The notes beneath the pieces are model-generated. The model saw only the letters and a program-made list of their open reading frames with translations. It did no database searches and was not told the DNA's origin. A stretch of 64,000 nucleotides of DNA from Psychroserpens sp. NJDZ02 (GTDB lineage: Bacteria; Bacteroidota; Bacteroidia; Flavobacteriales; Flavobacteriaceae), in assembly GCF_004843725.1 (NCBI RefSeq), contig NZ_CP039451.1:742501-806500 (forward strand). The letters are read 5' to 3'. The position numbers and the translations under genes were made by a program. Shown here piece after piece: positions 26,112 to 35,397 of the stretch (its first letter is position 1; every line of letters starts with the position of its first letter).

Positions 26112-27677
26112 TTAGTTTGATAACTCAATAGCAATTGGACTTGCTGGCTTAATTCTTACTCCTGCTGACGATTTAGATTTGATATCAAATATTTGAATAG
26201 CATCTCCACGTCTAGCTTTTCTTAAAGCTGTTTTTGCTTGTCCATTTAACTTACTACCTTGTACATTTACTGTAGACTGTCCAGGTACTTTAATTTTAAA
26301 TGATGTTACTCTTAAAGGCAAATCAAAATCAAAATCTTCCAATACAGCTTTAATAGTCCCTATTTCAATGTTATTTCTTGGTAAAGAACCTTCCGACTTT
26401 CCAGCAATAGTACCAGATGGCTTAGGGATATCTTTAATTCTAAATACTGCTCTATCAGAAGCACTAGAACCATCATCAAGTTTAGCTGTTACACTAATTG
26501 TAACCTCTTTACCCGATCCAGGTTTCATAGTATATTTTCCAATACCATTCGCCTTAGATAAACCAGATCCACTAGCATTAACTTTGTTATCAGGTACTCC
26601 TGCGAAAGAAATAGTCATCGGATTAGGTACACCTCTATATACAACATTCATTTTATCTGCAGAAATAGTAGCAGAATTTGGTCTTGGTACCACAACATAG
26701 TTTCCAATTATTGGAATTTCTAATTCCTTACCGTCTTCTACGAAAGTAAATTTACCATCAATATTGTGCTCTCCAACGTTACCTACATTAAAATCTAATT
26801 TAGCCGCTCCTGTCGAATCAATTGCTTCAGTTAAATCAATTTCTTTTTCCCCTACACTCATTTTTGTAGGTACAACATTAGCGTACTTACCTAACACTAC
26901 TCTACCTTGAAATTTTTCTCCAGCAAAAAATGCAGATTTATCAGCCAATACAATTGCCTTATAATTCTTTAAAGACGTTGCATTACTAACAAGATTACCT
27001 AAAAACCCATTATAGATATTAGTTTCAGTAGCCTTTACATCATTTTGCATTGCAGTTAACTTAGTGTAAGATGCAATAGCTGGAAATCCTTGAAAATGAT
27101 AATCTAGCCATTTTTTCTCTACACCATCATTATCTTTTACGGCAGCTGTACTAAAACGTTTTTCAAAACTTTCAATTACTGGTTGCCATTTTCCCTCATT
27201 AGGTAAAACAGCTTTAATGTCCGTTTTATACTTTTCTATTCTATCTAAAACTTCTTGTCCTCTTTTTGTTAATCTGTCACCAGTAAACCACAGCTCGTCA
27301 AGTTTATCTCCCTTATCCATTTCTTCGTAAGGTAAATCGCCACTTTCTTCTAACTCATAATGACCACTTTTAACGATATCTTCAGCTTTAACTGTTCCTA
27401 AAAACTTATAAAACTCATCCGAAATCTCACTAATATCATTAGCTAATTTGTTTGCGTTACCAAATTCATCCGGCTTTTCCTCAGCTTGTGTTTTCAACTG
27501 AGTTAAAATACCATTATTTGATGCTATAGCCAATTCGTTAGCTCTATCAAATTTTTTATCCATTAATCCAAATGCAGATAATACTTCTTTTGACATTGTC
27601 ATTGCGATCATTGCAATAAATACCAAATACATTAGGTTAATCATCTTTTGTCTTGCGGACTGTTTTCCTCCTGCCAT
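26112..27677 (-). CDS. gldM: Gliding motility/T9SS motor protein GldM
   Basis: A 521-aa protein with a short cytoplasmic N-terminus, one membrane helix (about 13-35, INLMYLVFIAMIAMTMS) and four periplasmic domains. GldM forms the rotating shaft with GldL and transfers proton-motive torque to the GldK-GldN ring. The basic start AGGKQSARQKM is as in other GldM proteins. It sits between gldL and gldN with short gaps. Confidence 0.95.
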   Translation of the reverse strand: MAGGKQSARQKMINLMYLVFIAMIAMTMSKEVLSAFGLMDKKFDRANELAIASNNGILTQLKTQAEEKPDEFGNANKLANDISEISDEFYKFLGTVKAEDIVKSGHYELEESGDLPYEEMDKGDKLDELWFTGDRLTKRGQEVLDRIEKYKTDIKAVLPNEGKWQPVIESFEKRFSTAAVKDNDGVEKKWLDYHFQGFPAIASYTKLTAMQNDVKATETNIYNGFLGNLVSNATSLKNYKAIVLADKSAFFAGEKFQGRVVLGKYANVVPTKMSVGEKEIDLTEAIDSTGAAKLDFNVGNVGEHNIDGKFTFVEDGKELEIPIIGNYVVVPRPNSATISADKMNVVYRGVPNPMTISFAGVPDNKVNASGSGLSKANGIGKYTMKPGSGKEVTISVTAKLDDGSSASDRAVFRIKDIPKPSGTIAGKSEGSLPRNNIEIGTIKAVLEDFDFDLPLRVTSFKIKVPGQSTVNVQGSKLNGQAKTALRKARRGDAIQIFDIKSKSSAGVRIKPASPIAIELSN

Positions 27678-27725
27678 GTCTAATTAGTTTTTTAGTTGTT
27701 AATATTAGTTGATATTAATCACTAA

Positions 27726-28364
27726 TTAGTTTTTGTTCATTGCAGTTAACATACCACCATATACTCCGTTTAAAGAAGATAAGTTAGATGCTAAAGATTG
27801 CATTTGTTCTTTTAATTTAGTTGCATTTTCTACAGCTTCTTCATTAATTGATGCTTGACGACTAGCGCTTTCCATTTGTACTTTATAAAGGCTGTTTAAA
27901 GACTCCATTTGTGCAGCAGCAAGGGTCATTTCTTCACCATACTTTTTAGTTGCAGCCATAGAATCCACAGTTGGAGAAATTCCTTTTGCAGCTCCTTCGA
28001 AATTTTTGATACTATTTCCTAAGCTTGCCATTAATTCTCCATCAATTTTAGCATCTTTTAATAAGTTGTCTAATTTTTTTGATAATAAACCTTCAGCATC
28101 TTTAGGCTCTTCTTTTGTAGCTTTTTTAGCTCCTAATGAAGCACCACCTGCTAGTTCAGGGTAAACTAATGACCAATCTAATTCGCCACCTTGCTTTTCA
28201 AAAGCAGATAATGTAAATACGACAGCTTCTACGATCATACCTATTGTTAAAATAAGTGATCCATAAGGCCAGTGTTGAATTTTAAATAAAGCTCCAATAA
28301 TTACGATTGCTGCTCCCAATCCATAAACCATATTCATCGTCGAAAGTTTTCCTTTTTGTGCCAT
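27726..28364 (-). CDS. gldL: Gliding motility/T9SS motor protein GldL
   Basis: A 212-aa inner-membrane protein with two N-terminal helices (about 12-30 and 34-53) separated by the HWPYGS turn, then a coiled-coil cytoplasmic tail. A buried Glu in TM2 (MIVEAVVF, about residue 46) and a Lys in TM1 correspond to the residues proposed for proton coupling in the GldLM motor. 48 bp upstream of gldM. Confidence 0.95.
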   Translation of the reverse strand: MAQKGKLSTMNMVYGLGAAIVIIGALFKIQHWPYGSLILTIGMIVEAVVFTLSAFEKQGGELDWSLVYPELAGGASLGAKKATKEEPKDAEGLLSKKLDNLLKDAKIDGELMASLGNSIKNFEGAAKGISPTVDSMAATKKYGEEMTLAAAQMESLNSLYKVQMESASRQASINEEAVENATKLKEQMQSLASNLSSLNGVYGGMLTAMNKN

Positions 28365-28420
28365 AATTTCTAAGTTTTTAGTTGTTAAGTTTTTATTAGT
28401 TTGGTTAATATTATTAAGTT

Positions 28421-29788
28421 TTATTGCTGTGAATTAGCTGTCATATCTGTACCCATATAATCTTGAACAGTTCTGAAACCGATATAACTTCTCGCTGAAT
28501 CTGAATATTCGTAATCTCTAGAACTTACTTGTAAATAATAAGCGACATCTTTCCAAGACCCTCCACGTACAACTTTACGTTTGTTACTTGGATCATTTAC
28601 ACTTGGGTTAATAGTTGATGCATGCTCATAAGATGCTGGATCATAAGAAGAGTCTACCCATTCTGATACATTTCCAGCCATGTTATAAAGATTAAAATCA
28701 TTCGGCTCAAAAGCATCAGCTTCTACAGTATACAACGCTGTATCTGCTGCATAATCACCACGTAATGGTTTAAAGTTAGCCATGAAACATCCACGATCGT
28801 TTTTAGCATAAGGCCCTCCCCAAGGGAAAGTCGCTGCTTGTAAACCACCTCTAGCGGCATACTCCCATTGCGCTTCTGATGGCAATCTGTAACGTGCTAC
28901 GTTATGTATTTTTCTTGAACGTCTATAATCATTATGGTATTTTGTTCTCCATTCACAAAACGCCTTAGCTTGTTGCCATGATACGCCAACCACTGGATAA
29001 TCTCCATAAGCATCATGCCAGAAATAATCGTTATGCATTGGCTCATTATAAGAATATGCAAAATCTCTAATCCAAGCTGTAGTATCTGGATAGATTTCTA
29101 CTTCTTCTCTAATAATTACATCTTTACGACTTAAGTTTTTGTTTTTTGCTGCTTTAGCAATATCCATGTAAGTATACTGAAACTTAAATTTAGTTACATC
29201 CCAAGTACGTTGTCCATTATAAGATTCTTCTAATGGCAAATACATGGTATCCATAACTTCTACATAGTATTCATCAGGATATTCTGAGGTATCAAAGATC
29301 AAGTCAACGTCATAATTAAGTTTCCTTCCTTCATAACCAGTTTCTCCTAAACCACTATAGTTATCCATCATATACTTTTCGTAAGCAGATGAATCAGTAG
29401 TATCCGCATCTTTAAATGCAAATTCTCCAATACCACCATCCTCAGATGTCATACCTACTTCATCAGCTAGAATAGCCATTTTGGTACGAATAGTAGAATC
29501 TCTTACCCATTCTACAAACTGACGATACTCACTGTTGGTAATTTCTGTCTCATCCATATAAAATGATGCAACAGTAACTGTCTTAGCAGGTGCATCCTGG
29601 ATTCCAGCAAGATCGTCGTCTGCTTTACCCATTATAAATGCTCCACCAGGGACTAATGTCATTCCGTAAGGTTTTTCTGGATGCCACTTCCTTCCTTTAG
29701 CACCAACTAGTTGTCCGTTATCTTTTGATCCACAACTTACTAATAGTGCGAAAACCGCTGTTAATAATACAAACTTCTTCATATTCAT
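28421..29788 (-). CDS. gldK: Gliding motility/T9SS lipoprotein GldK
   Basis: A 455-aa outer-membrane lipoprotein: signal with lipobox ALLVSCGSK, then an FGE-sulfatase/SUMF1-like fold (PGGAFIMGK, YRLPSEAQWEYAARGG, NMAGNVSEWVDSSYD, VVRGGSW). GldK makes the ring below the SprA translocon together with GldN. First gene of the operon. A second ATG two codons in (29782) is possible. A hairpin CTCTTAAA/TTTAAGAG sits in the leader at 29813-29831. Confidence 0.95.
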   Translation of the reverse strand: MNMKKFVLLTAVFALLVSCGSKDNGQLVGAKGRKWHPEKPYGMTLVPGGAFIMGKADDDLAGIQDAPAKTVTVASFYMDETEITNSEYRQFVEWVRDSTIRTKMAILADEVGMTSEDGGIGEFAFKDADTTDSSAYEKYMMDNYSGLGETGYEGRKLNYDVDLIFDTSEYPDEYYVEVMDTMYLPLEESYNGQRTWDVTKFKFQYTYMDIAKAAKNKNLSRKDVIIREEVEIYPDTTAWIRDFAYSYNEPMHNDYFWHDAYGDYPVVGVSWQQAKAFCEWRTKYHNDYRRSRKIHNVARYRLPSEAQWEYAARGGLQAATFPWGGPYAKNDRGCFMANFKPLRGDYAADTALYTVEADAFEPNDFNLYNMAGNVSEWVDSSYDPASYEHASTINPSVNDPSNKRKVVRGGSWKDVAYYLQVSSRDYEYSDSARSYIGFRTVQDYMGTDMTANSQQ

Positions 29789-29812
29789 TGAAAACTCGAG
29801 GTTAATTTAAAA

Positions 29813-29831
29813 CTCTTAAATTTTTTAAGAG
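29813..29831 (-). promoter_or_regulatory. Leader hairpin upstream of gldK
   Basis: 8-bp perfect inverted repeat CTCTTAAA-AAA-TTTAAGAG about 25 bp before the gldK ATG. A -7-like TATGTTTA (7 of 8) lies just upstream on the reverse strand. The hairpin would be at the 5' end of the gldKLMN mRNA; it may stabilise the mRNA or be a protein site. Confidence 0.35.
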
Positions 29832-29951
29832 CGTAAACATATTTATATATTTCCTAAAAAACAACTTTTTTACCAAAAAAAAATACATTTAATCGTAAAA
29901 AATTTGCATTTGAACGATTTAAAATGTCGTTTATCAGCAAATTCTAGACTA

Positions 29952-31118
29952 CTAAACGCTATTTTTTTGATAGGCTTTATACCATCTTTCCGGTATAATA
30001 TCATTACAAGCATCCAAATAATCTTGATGCGTGCATGGTAATAACGTATGCTTTTTTAATTTATTATTAACATTTGCTAAAAATGGAATTTCTATCCACC
30101 AGCGTCCTGTCTTTATACTTTTATAAAAAATTAACTCATGCGATTCTGCTAATGTAATGAATTTTTGGTGATTATCGTCAATAGAAAAATCATCATCGTT
30201 AACTCTACAGTTAACACCTTCTATAAAATACCATATCATTTGCGACACTAGCATTGCCGTTATTTCATCATCTTGAGAAGGTTTATACTCGTAAATACCA
30301 AACGAACTTACCTTATTACTTATTCCTGCATAACGTGCTACTGCACATATTTCTTTCCCATCTAACCCATTAGGAGAAACCTTTTGCCTTAAACTAACTT
30401 CGGACGCCTTTAATCCACCTAAATCTACAGTCACGATATTTGCATCTCGCATTACTGGCTCCACTAATGTGATATCATTCGATACCTCTCCCAATCTGTA
30501 AGATTCGAAATATAAGCGTTCCATTAAATCTATCTCCTCCTGACTATTAAAATAGGTCTGATATCCGATGATTGAATAATTAAAAAGGTTGTACGGCTCA
30601 TCAAGAACGATTTTACCTACAAAACTAGTGTTATTTATTGCTTTGGACGTATCTCCTAAATCAAAAGATTTATCAACATTCACAATATTAACCATTGGAA
30701 TTAAACTATCATAGGCCCGATACGTGGTATACGTTAAGTCTTGACTACCTCCAATTATAATTGGTATGATTCTTTTCTCAATTAAAAGAGTCAATGTTTC
30801 TTTTAAAGCAAAATAAGTATCTTCTGCACGTTCTCCTTTTTCAATATCACCTAAATCAACAACATTAGTAGACCAATTACCAGGATATAGTGTGTACAAT
30901 GATTTCCTAATTTCGTTTAGATTAAAATCTTCACCTATATAATTGACATCATTTCTGTTTTCTAAAACTCCTAGAATAACAATTTTAACATCATCTAAAT
31001 CAGGAATACCTTGTTGTTCCGAATGTATTTTTATTTTTTGCCCTAAACACAAAGGCGACAATAATTGATTATGCGCTAAAACAGTATCTGAAACTGGAGA
31101 AAGAAAATTAAAATTCAT
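29952..31118 (-). CDS. Ureohydrolase-fold protein with degraded metal site (named formimidoylglutamase)
   Basis: A 388-aa protein of the arginase/agmatinase/formimidoylglutamase superfamily. The fold motifs are recognisable but their metal ligands are not: IIIGGSQDL where active enzymes have GGDHS; NVDKSFD in place of DAHxD; VTVDLGGLKASE in place of SxDxDxxDP. Histidines at all sites are lost. It should not bind the Mn pair, so the usual enzyme name is probably only inherited. Located between gldK and topA, 9 bp behind topA, so likely co-transcribed with topA. True role unknown; in flavobacteria this gene position seems conserved, from memory. Confidence 0.75.
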   Translation of the reverse strand: MNFNFLSPVSDTVLAHNQLLSPLCLGQKIKIHSEQQGIPDLDDVKIVILGVLENRNDVNYIGEDFNLNEIRKSLYTLYPGNWSTNVVDLGDIEKGERAEDTYFALKETLTLLIEKRIIPIIIGGSQDLTYTTYRAYDSLIPMVNIVNVDKSFDLGDTSKAINNTSFVGKIVLDEPYNLFNYSIIGYQTYFNSQEEIDLMERLYFESYRLGEVSNDITLVEPVMRDANIVTVDLGGLKASEVSLRQKVSPNGLDGKEICAVARYAGISNKVSSFGIYEYKPSQDDEITAMLVSQMIWYFIEGVNCRVNDDDFSIDDNHQKFITLAESHELIFYKSIKTGRWWIEIPFLANVNNKLKKHTLLPCTHQDYLDACNDIIPERWYKAYQKNSV

Positions 31119-31126
31119 TTATAGTA

Positions 31127-33670
31127 CTATTTCTTTTTTGCTGTAGTTTTTTTCTTTGCCGCTGGCTTCTTTGCTGCAGTTTTCTTCTTAGCCGGTGCTT
31201 TCTTTTTTGCAGCAGCCTTCTTTTTAGGCGCTTTCTTTTCTATCATATCCTTAACTTCCTCTAAAGTTAAAGCGGCAGCGTCTACTGTTTTAGGTAACTC
31301 TATTTTAACTTTACCTTTTAAAATATTATGTCTACCCCAACGTGCTTTTTCTACACGGATACCTTCATCTTCCCAATTATGAATAACTTTATCTATTTCT
31401 TTCTGAATTTTAGCATCTACTAATTCTTCAATTTCTTCATTAGTTAAAGTATCCCAATCGTATTTTTTATTCACATTGATAAACAACCCATTCCATTTAA
31501 TAAATGGTCCAAAACGTCCTTTACCTTTAGTTACACCATGTCCTTTATAATTGTAAACGGGTGCATCTGCTATTTCTTTTTCTTTAATTAATTCAATAGC
31601 GTCTTTAAACTCAATACTTATTGGATCTTGACCTGGCGCTAAAGACACAAACTTCTTACCGTATTTTACATAAGGTCCAAAACGACCATTGTTAACCTCA
31701 ATATCCTCATCTTCATACTTACCTAAAGTCCTAGGCAACTTAAATAAATCCATTGCCTCTTCATAGGTAATACTACCTAATTGTTGATCAGGACTTAGAC
31801 TTGCAAATGTTGGTTTTTCCTCATCATCCACCGTTCCCATTTGCACCATTGGTCCAAATTTACCAAGACGCACACTAACTTGTTTACCTGTTTTTGGATC
31901 TTTACCTAAAATACGTTCTCCAGATTCTCTATCTGCATTTTCTTGAACATCTACAACTACTGGATGAAACTTCTTATAGAAGGTTTTCATCATTTTTTTC
32001 CAGTCCTCTTTACCTTCAGCAATATCATCAAACTGACTTTCTACCTTAGCGGTAAAATTATAATCTAATATACTTTCAAAATGGTTAACCAAAAAGTCTG
32101 TAACAATCATACCAATATCTGTTGGTACTAACTTACCTTTATCAGACCCTACTTTTTCAGAAAGCATGTTATCTTTTACTGTTCCTTCTTCTAATACTAA
32201 TTGTGTATACTCACGTTCTACACCATCTATAGCACCTTTTTCTACATAGTTTCTATTTTGAATGGTCGAAATTGTTGGAGCATAAGTAGACGGACGTCCA
32301 ATACCTAACTCCTCTAGTTTTTTTACTAAAGAGGCTTCCGTATATCTATATGGCGCACGACTATAACGTTCTGTCGCTGTGATATATTTATTAAGTAACG
32401 TTTCGTTTTTCTTCATAGCAGGAAGCATGCCTTCTTGCTCTAAATCTTCATCATCTGTCCCTTCTAAATAAACTTTTAAAAATCCGTCAAATTTAATAAC
32501 CTCTCCATTAGCTGTAAAGGTTTGATTATGTGTATTAGCTTCAATCTTAACGTTAGTACGTTCCAATTGTGCTTCACTCATCTGTGATGCAATACCACGT
32601 TTCCAAATTAAATCATATAAACGCGCCTGATCGTAATCTATATCTACGCTGTGTCTTGTAAAGTCTGTCGGTCTAATCGCTTCGTGAGCTTCTTGCGCTC
32701 CTTTAGACTTTCCTTTAAAATTACGTTCTTTACTATATTCTTTACCGTAGGCTGCTACAATCTCTTTCTCTGCTCCTTTTCTAGCTTCATCAGATAAATT
32801 GACACTATCTGTTCTCATATAAGTAATCAAACCGGCTTCGTATAAACGTTGCGCCATCGTCATAGTTTTACTAACAGAAAAATATAATTTACGTGATGCT
32901 TCTTGTTGTAATGTTGACGTCGTAAATGGTGCGGCAGGAGATTTCTTAGCTGGCTTTTTAGTTAAGTCTGCGACTTTAAAATCTGCACTCGCATTACTTT
33001 CTAAAAAATCTAATGCTTCTTTTTTAGTCGAAAATGTTTTTGGCAATTTAGCTTTAAACGACTGCCCAGCTTCGTTTGAAAATTCAGCATCTATCCTATA
33101 CGATGCTTCAGGTGTAAAGTTTTGGATATCGCGTTCACGCTCTACAATTAATCTAACAGATACAGATTGTACACGACCTGCTGACAAACCTCCTTTTACT
33201 TTACGCCATAAAACGGGAGATAACTCATAACCTACAATTCTATCTAACACACGACGGGCTTGTTGCGCATCTACTAAATCGTAATCAATTTGTCTTGGAT
33301 TCTCAACTGCTTTCTGGATGGCTGCTTTAGTAATCTCATGAAAAACAATACGTTTTGTTTTATCTTTATCTAAGTTTAGAGATTCTGCTAAATGCCATGC
33401 AATAGCCTCTCCTTCCCTATCTTCATCACTTGCTAACCAAACCATTTCGGCTTTCTTGGCAAGTTGTTTTAATTTTTTTACTAGTGCTTTTTTATCGGAA
33501 GAGACTTCATATTTTGGATCAAAATCTCCCTCTACATCTACTCCTAATTCTTTAGATGGTAAGTCAGAGATATGCCCAAAACTGGATTCGACTTTAAAGT
33601 CTTTTCCTAAAAATTTTTCAATTGTTTTTGCTTTTGCAGGTGACTCAACTATTACTAAATTCTTCGCCAT
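31127..33670 (-). CDS. topA: DNA topoisomerase I
   Basis: An 847-aa type IA topoisomerase that relaxes negative supercoils. N-terminal Toprim (VIVESPAKAKTIEKFLG, ASDEDREGEAIAWHL), active-site Tyr in GLITYMRTDSV, and three C-terminal repeats with KFGP/RFGP in place of zinc-finger modules. The tail is a Lys/Ala-rich histone-like stretch (KKAPKKKAAAKKKAPAKKK), common in Bacteroidota TopA and likely DNA-binding. Start: the ATG at 33670 is used because a TACCTTTG promoter box (33690-33697) lies inside the longer frame. Confidence 0.95.
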   Translation of the reverse strand: MAKNLVIVESPAKAKTIEKFLGKDFKVESSFGHISDLPSKELGVDVEGDFDPKYEVSSDKKALVKKLKQLAKKAEMVWLASDEDREGEAIAWHLAESLNLDKDKTKRIVFHEITKAAIQKAVENPRQIDYDLVDAQQARRVLDRIVGYELSPVLWRKVKGGLSAGRVQSVSVRLIVERERDIQNFTPEASYRIDAEFSNEAGQSFKAKLPKTFSTKKEALDFLESNASADFKVADLTKKPAKKSPAAPFTTSTLQQEASRKLYFSVSKTMTMAQRLYEAGLITYMRTDSVNLSDEARKGAEKEIVAAYGKEYSKERNFKGKSKGAQEAHEAIRPTDFTRHSVDIDYDQARLYDLIWKRGIASQMSEAQLERTNVKIEANTHNQTFTANGEVIKFDGFLKVYLEGTDDEDLEQEGMLPAMKKNETLLNKYITATERYSRAPYRYTEASLVKKLEELGIGRPSTYAPTISTIQNRNYVEKGAIDGVEREYTQLVLEEGTVKDNMLSEKVGSDKGKLVPTDIGMIVTDFLVNHFESILDYNFTAKVESQFDDIAEGKEDWKKMMKTFYKKFHPVVVDVQENADRESGERILGKDPKTGKQVSVRLGKFGPMVQMGTVDDEEKPTFASLSPDQQLGSITYEEAMDLFKLPRTLGKYEDEDIEVNNGRFGPYVKYGKKFVSLAPGQDPISIEFKDAIELIKEKEIADAPVYNYKGHGVTKGKGRFGPFIKWNGLFINVNKKYDWDTLTNEEIEELVDAKIQKEIDKVIHNWEDEGIRVEKARWGRHNILKGKVKIELPKTVDAAALTLEEVKDMIEKKAPKKKAAAKKKAPAKKKTAAKKPAAKKKTTAKKK

Positions 33671-33689
33671 TCTTCGATTTTTATGAGTG

Positions 33690-33697
33690 CAAAGGTA
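33690..33697 (-). promoter_or_regulatory. topA -7 element
   Basis: Reverse-strand TACCTTTG, perfect TAnnTTTG match, 20 bp before the ATG at 33670. Confidence 0.5.
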
Positions 33698-33759
33698 TAT
33701 CAAAAAAAATTTATCATCCTAATTTTATAAGTTTTAGCTAAAATTTTAAGTCTGTCAGA

Positions 33760-33790
33760 TTGTCATAATTTTAAAATAATCCTATCTTTG
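33760..33790 (+). promoter_or_regulatory. miaB promoter (-33 TTG, -7 TATCTTTG)
   Basis: TTG at 33760-33762 and TATCTTTG at 33783-33790 with 20 bp between them, the expected Bacteroidota promoter geometry. A direct repeat TGTCAGATTGTCA (33753-33765) overlaps the -33 element. Confidence 0.6.
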
Positions 33791-33825
33791 CGTGCTTATT
33801 GGAGATGAGTGATTTCAATATATTT

Positions 33826-35274
33826 ATGGAAAAGACAATAGACGAAAACAAACAAGGCGAAACATTGGTTATTGCTAAAAACGATAAAAACACCAAAAAA
33901 CTTTTTATTGAAAGCTACGGGTGTGCTATGAATTTTAGTGATAGTGAAATAGTAGCTTCTATACTGCAAAACGAAGGTTTTAATACCACACAAAACCTTG
34001 AAGAAGCAGATTTAGTACTAGTTAACACTTGCTCTATTAGAGACAAGGCTGAAGTTACAGTACGAAAAAGACTAGAAAAATATAATGCTATAAAGCGAGA
34101 CATTAATCCTAAAATGAAGGTGGGTGTTCTAGGCTGTATGGCAGAACGTTTAAAAAGTAAATTTTTAGATGAAGAAAAAATAGTAGACCTGGTTGTAGGT
34201 CCAGATGCTTATAAAGACCTTCCTAACTTAATTGCAGAAGTTGAAGGCGGTCATGATGCTATAAACGTTGTACTATCTAAAGAAGAAACTTACGGAGACA
34301 TCAGTCCTGTACGCTTAAATACCAATGGTGTTACAGCACTTGTCTCAATAACTAGAGGTTGTGATAATATGTGCACGTTTTGCGTGGTTCCTTTTACAAG
34401 AGGACGAGAACGTAGTCGTGACCCACAAAGTATTATTGAAGAAATTAATGATCTTTGGTCTAAAGGTTATAAAGAAATAACATTACTAGGTCAAAACGTA
34501 GACAGTTACCTTTGGTATGGTGGTGGTATGAAAAAAGATTTTGACAAAGCTTCTGATTTTGAAAAAGCAACTGCAACAGATTTCGCAAAACTTTTAGAAC
34601 TATGTGCTACTGCGCAACCAAAAATGCGTATTCGCTTTAGCACTTCTAATCCACAAGACATGCATCTTGAAGTGATACAAATGATGGCTAAACATGATAA
34701 TATTTGTAATCACATCCATTTACCTGTCCAAAGTGGTAGTAATAGAATACTAAAAGCGATGAATCGTTTACACACCCGTGAAGAATATTTTACCTTAATA
34801 GATAATATTAGAAAAATTATTCCAAACTGTGTCATTAGCCAAGATATGATTACTGGTTTTCCAACAGAAACAGAAGAAGATCATCAAGATACCTTAAGCC
34901 TAATGGCGTATGTAAAATATAATTTTGGTTATATGTTTACGTATTCTGAAAGACCAGGAACTCTAGCAGAACGTAAATTTGAAGACGATATACCAGAAGC
35001 AACAAAAAGCAGACGTCTTAGCGAAATTATAGCGTTACAACTAAAGCATAGTGAGTTTAGAACTAAACAGTTTTTAAATACAACGGTTGAAGTTTTAGTA
35101 GAAAAAGAATCTAAAAAATCTAACCAAGAATGGTCTGGTCGTACACAGCAAAATATTGTGGCGGTATTTCCTAAAGGGGATTATAATATTGGTGATTTTG
35201 TAAACGTCACTGTAACAGATTGCACAAAAGCAACACTTATAGGTAAAGCTATTGGAAAATCAATCAACAATTAA
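33826..35274 (+). CDS. miaB: tRNA-2-methylthio-N6-dimethylallyladenosine synthase
   Basis: A 482-aa radical-SAM methylthiotransferase that modifies A37 of tRNAs reading UNN codons. N-terminal cluster cysteines in ESYGCAMN, NTCSIRD and LGCMAER; radical-SAM CxxxCxxC in RGCDNMCTFCVVPFTRGRE; C-terminal TRAM domain. The ATG at 33826 (MEKTIDENKQGE) is chosen because the promoter TATCTTTG at 33783-33790 would put the TSS near 33797, leaving no leader for earlier starts at 33799 or 33805. First gene of a forward block with the sigma-54 activator. Confidence 0.95.
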   Translation: MEKTIDENKQGETLVIAKNDKNTKKLFIESYGCAMNFSDSEIVASILQNEGFNTTQNLEEADLVLVNTCSIRDKAEVTVRKRLEKYNAIKRDINPKMKVGVLGCMAERLKSKFLDEEKIVDLVVGPDAYKDLPNLIAEVEGGHDAINVVLSKEETYGDISPVRLNTNGVTALVSITRGCDNMCTFCVVPFTRGRERSRDPQSIIEEINDLWSKGYKEITLLGQNVDSYLWYGGGMKKDFDKASDFEKATATDFAKLLELCATAQPKMRIRFSTSNPQDMHLEVIQMMAKHDNICNHIHLPVQSGSNRILKAMNRLHTREEYFTLIDNIRKIIPNCVISQDMITGFPTETEEDHQDTLSLMAYVKYNFGYMFTYSERPGTLAERKFEDDIPEATKSRRLSEIIALQLKHSEFRTKQFLNTTVEVLVEKESKKSNQEWSGRTQQNIVAVFPKGDYNIGDFVNVTVTDCTKATLIGKAIGKSINN

Positions 35275-35397
35275 GCATCATAAAAAATAAGCGTTTTATT
35301 TTTATCAATAGACCTATTATCTACTCTTAAAACAGAACAGATAATGGTAGAAGACACAACTTTTAATTACGCAAACTAAACACTTTTAGAGTTTACT

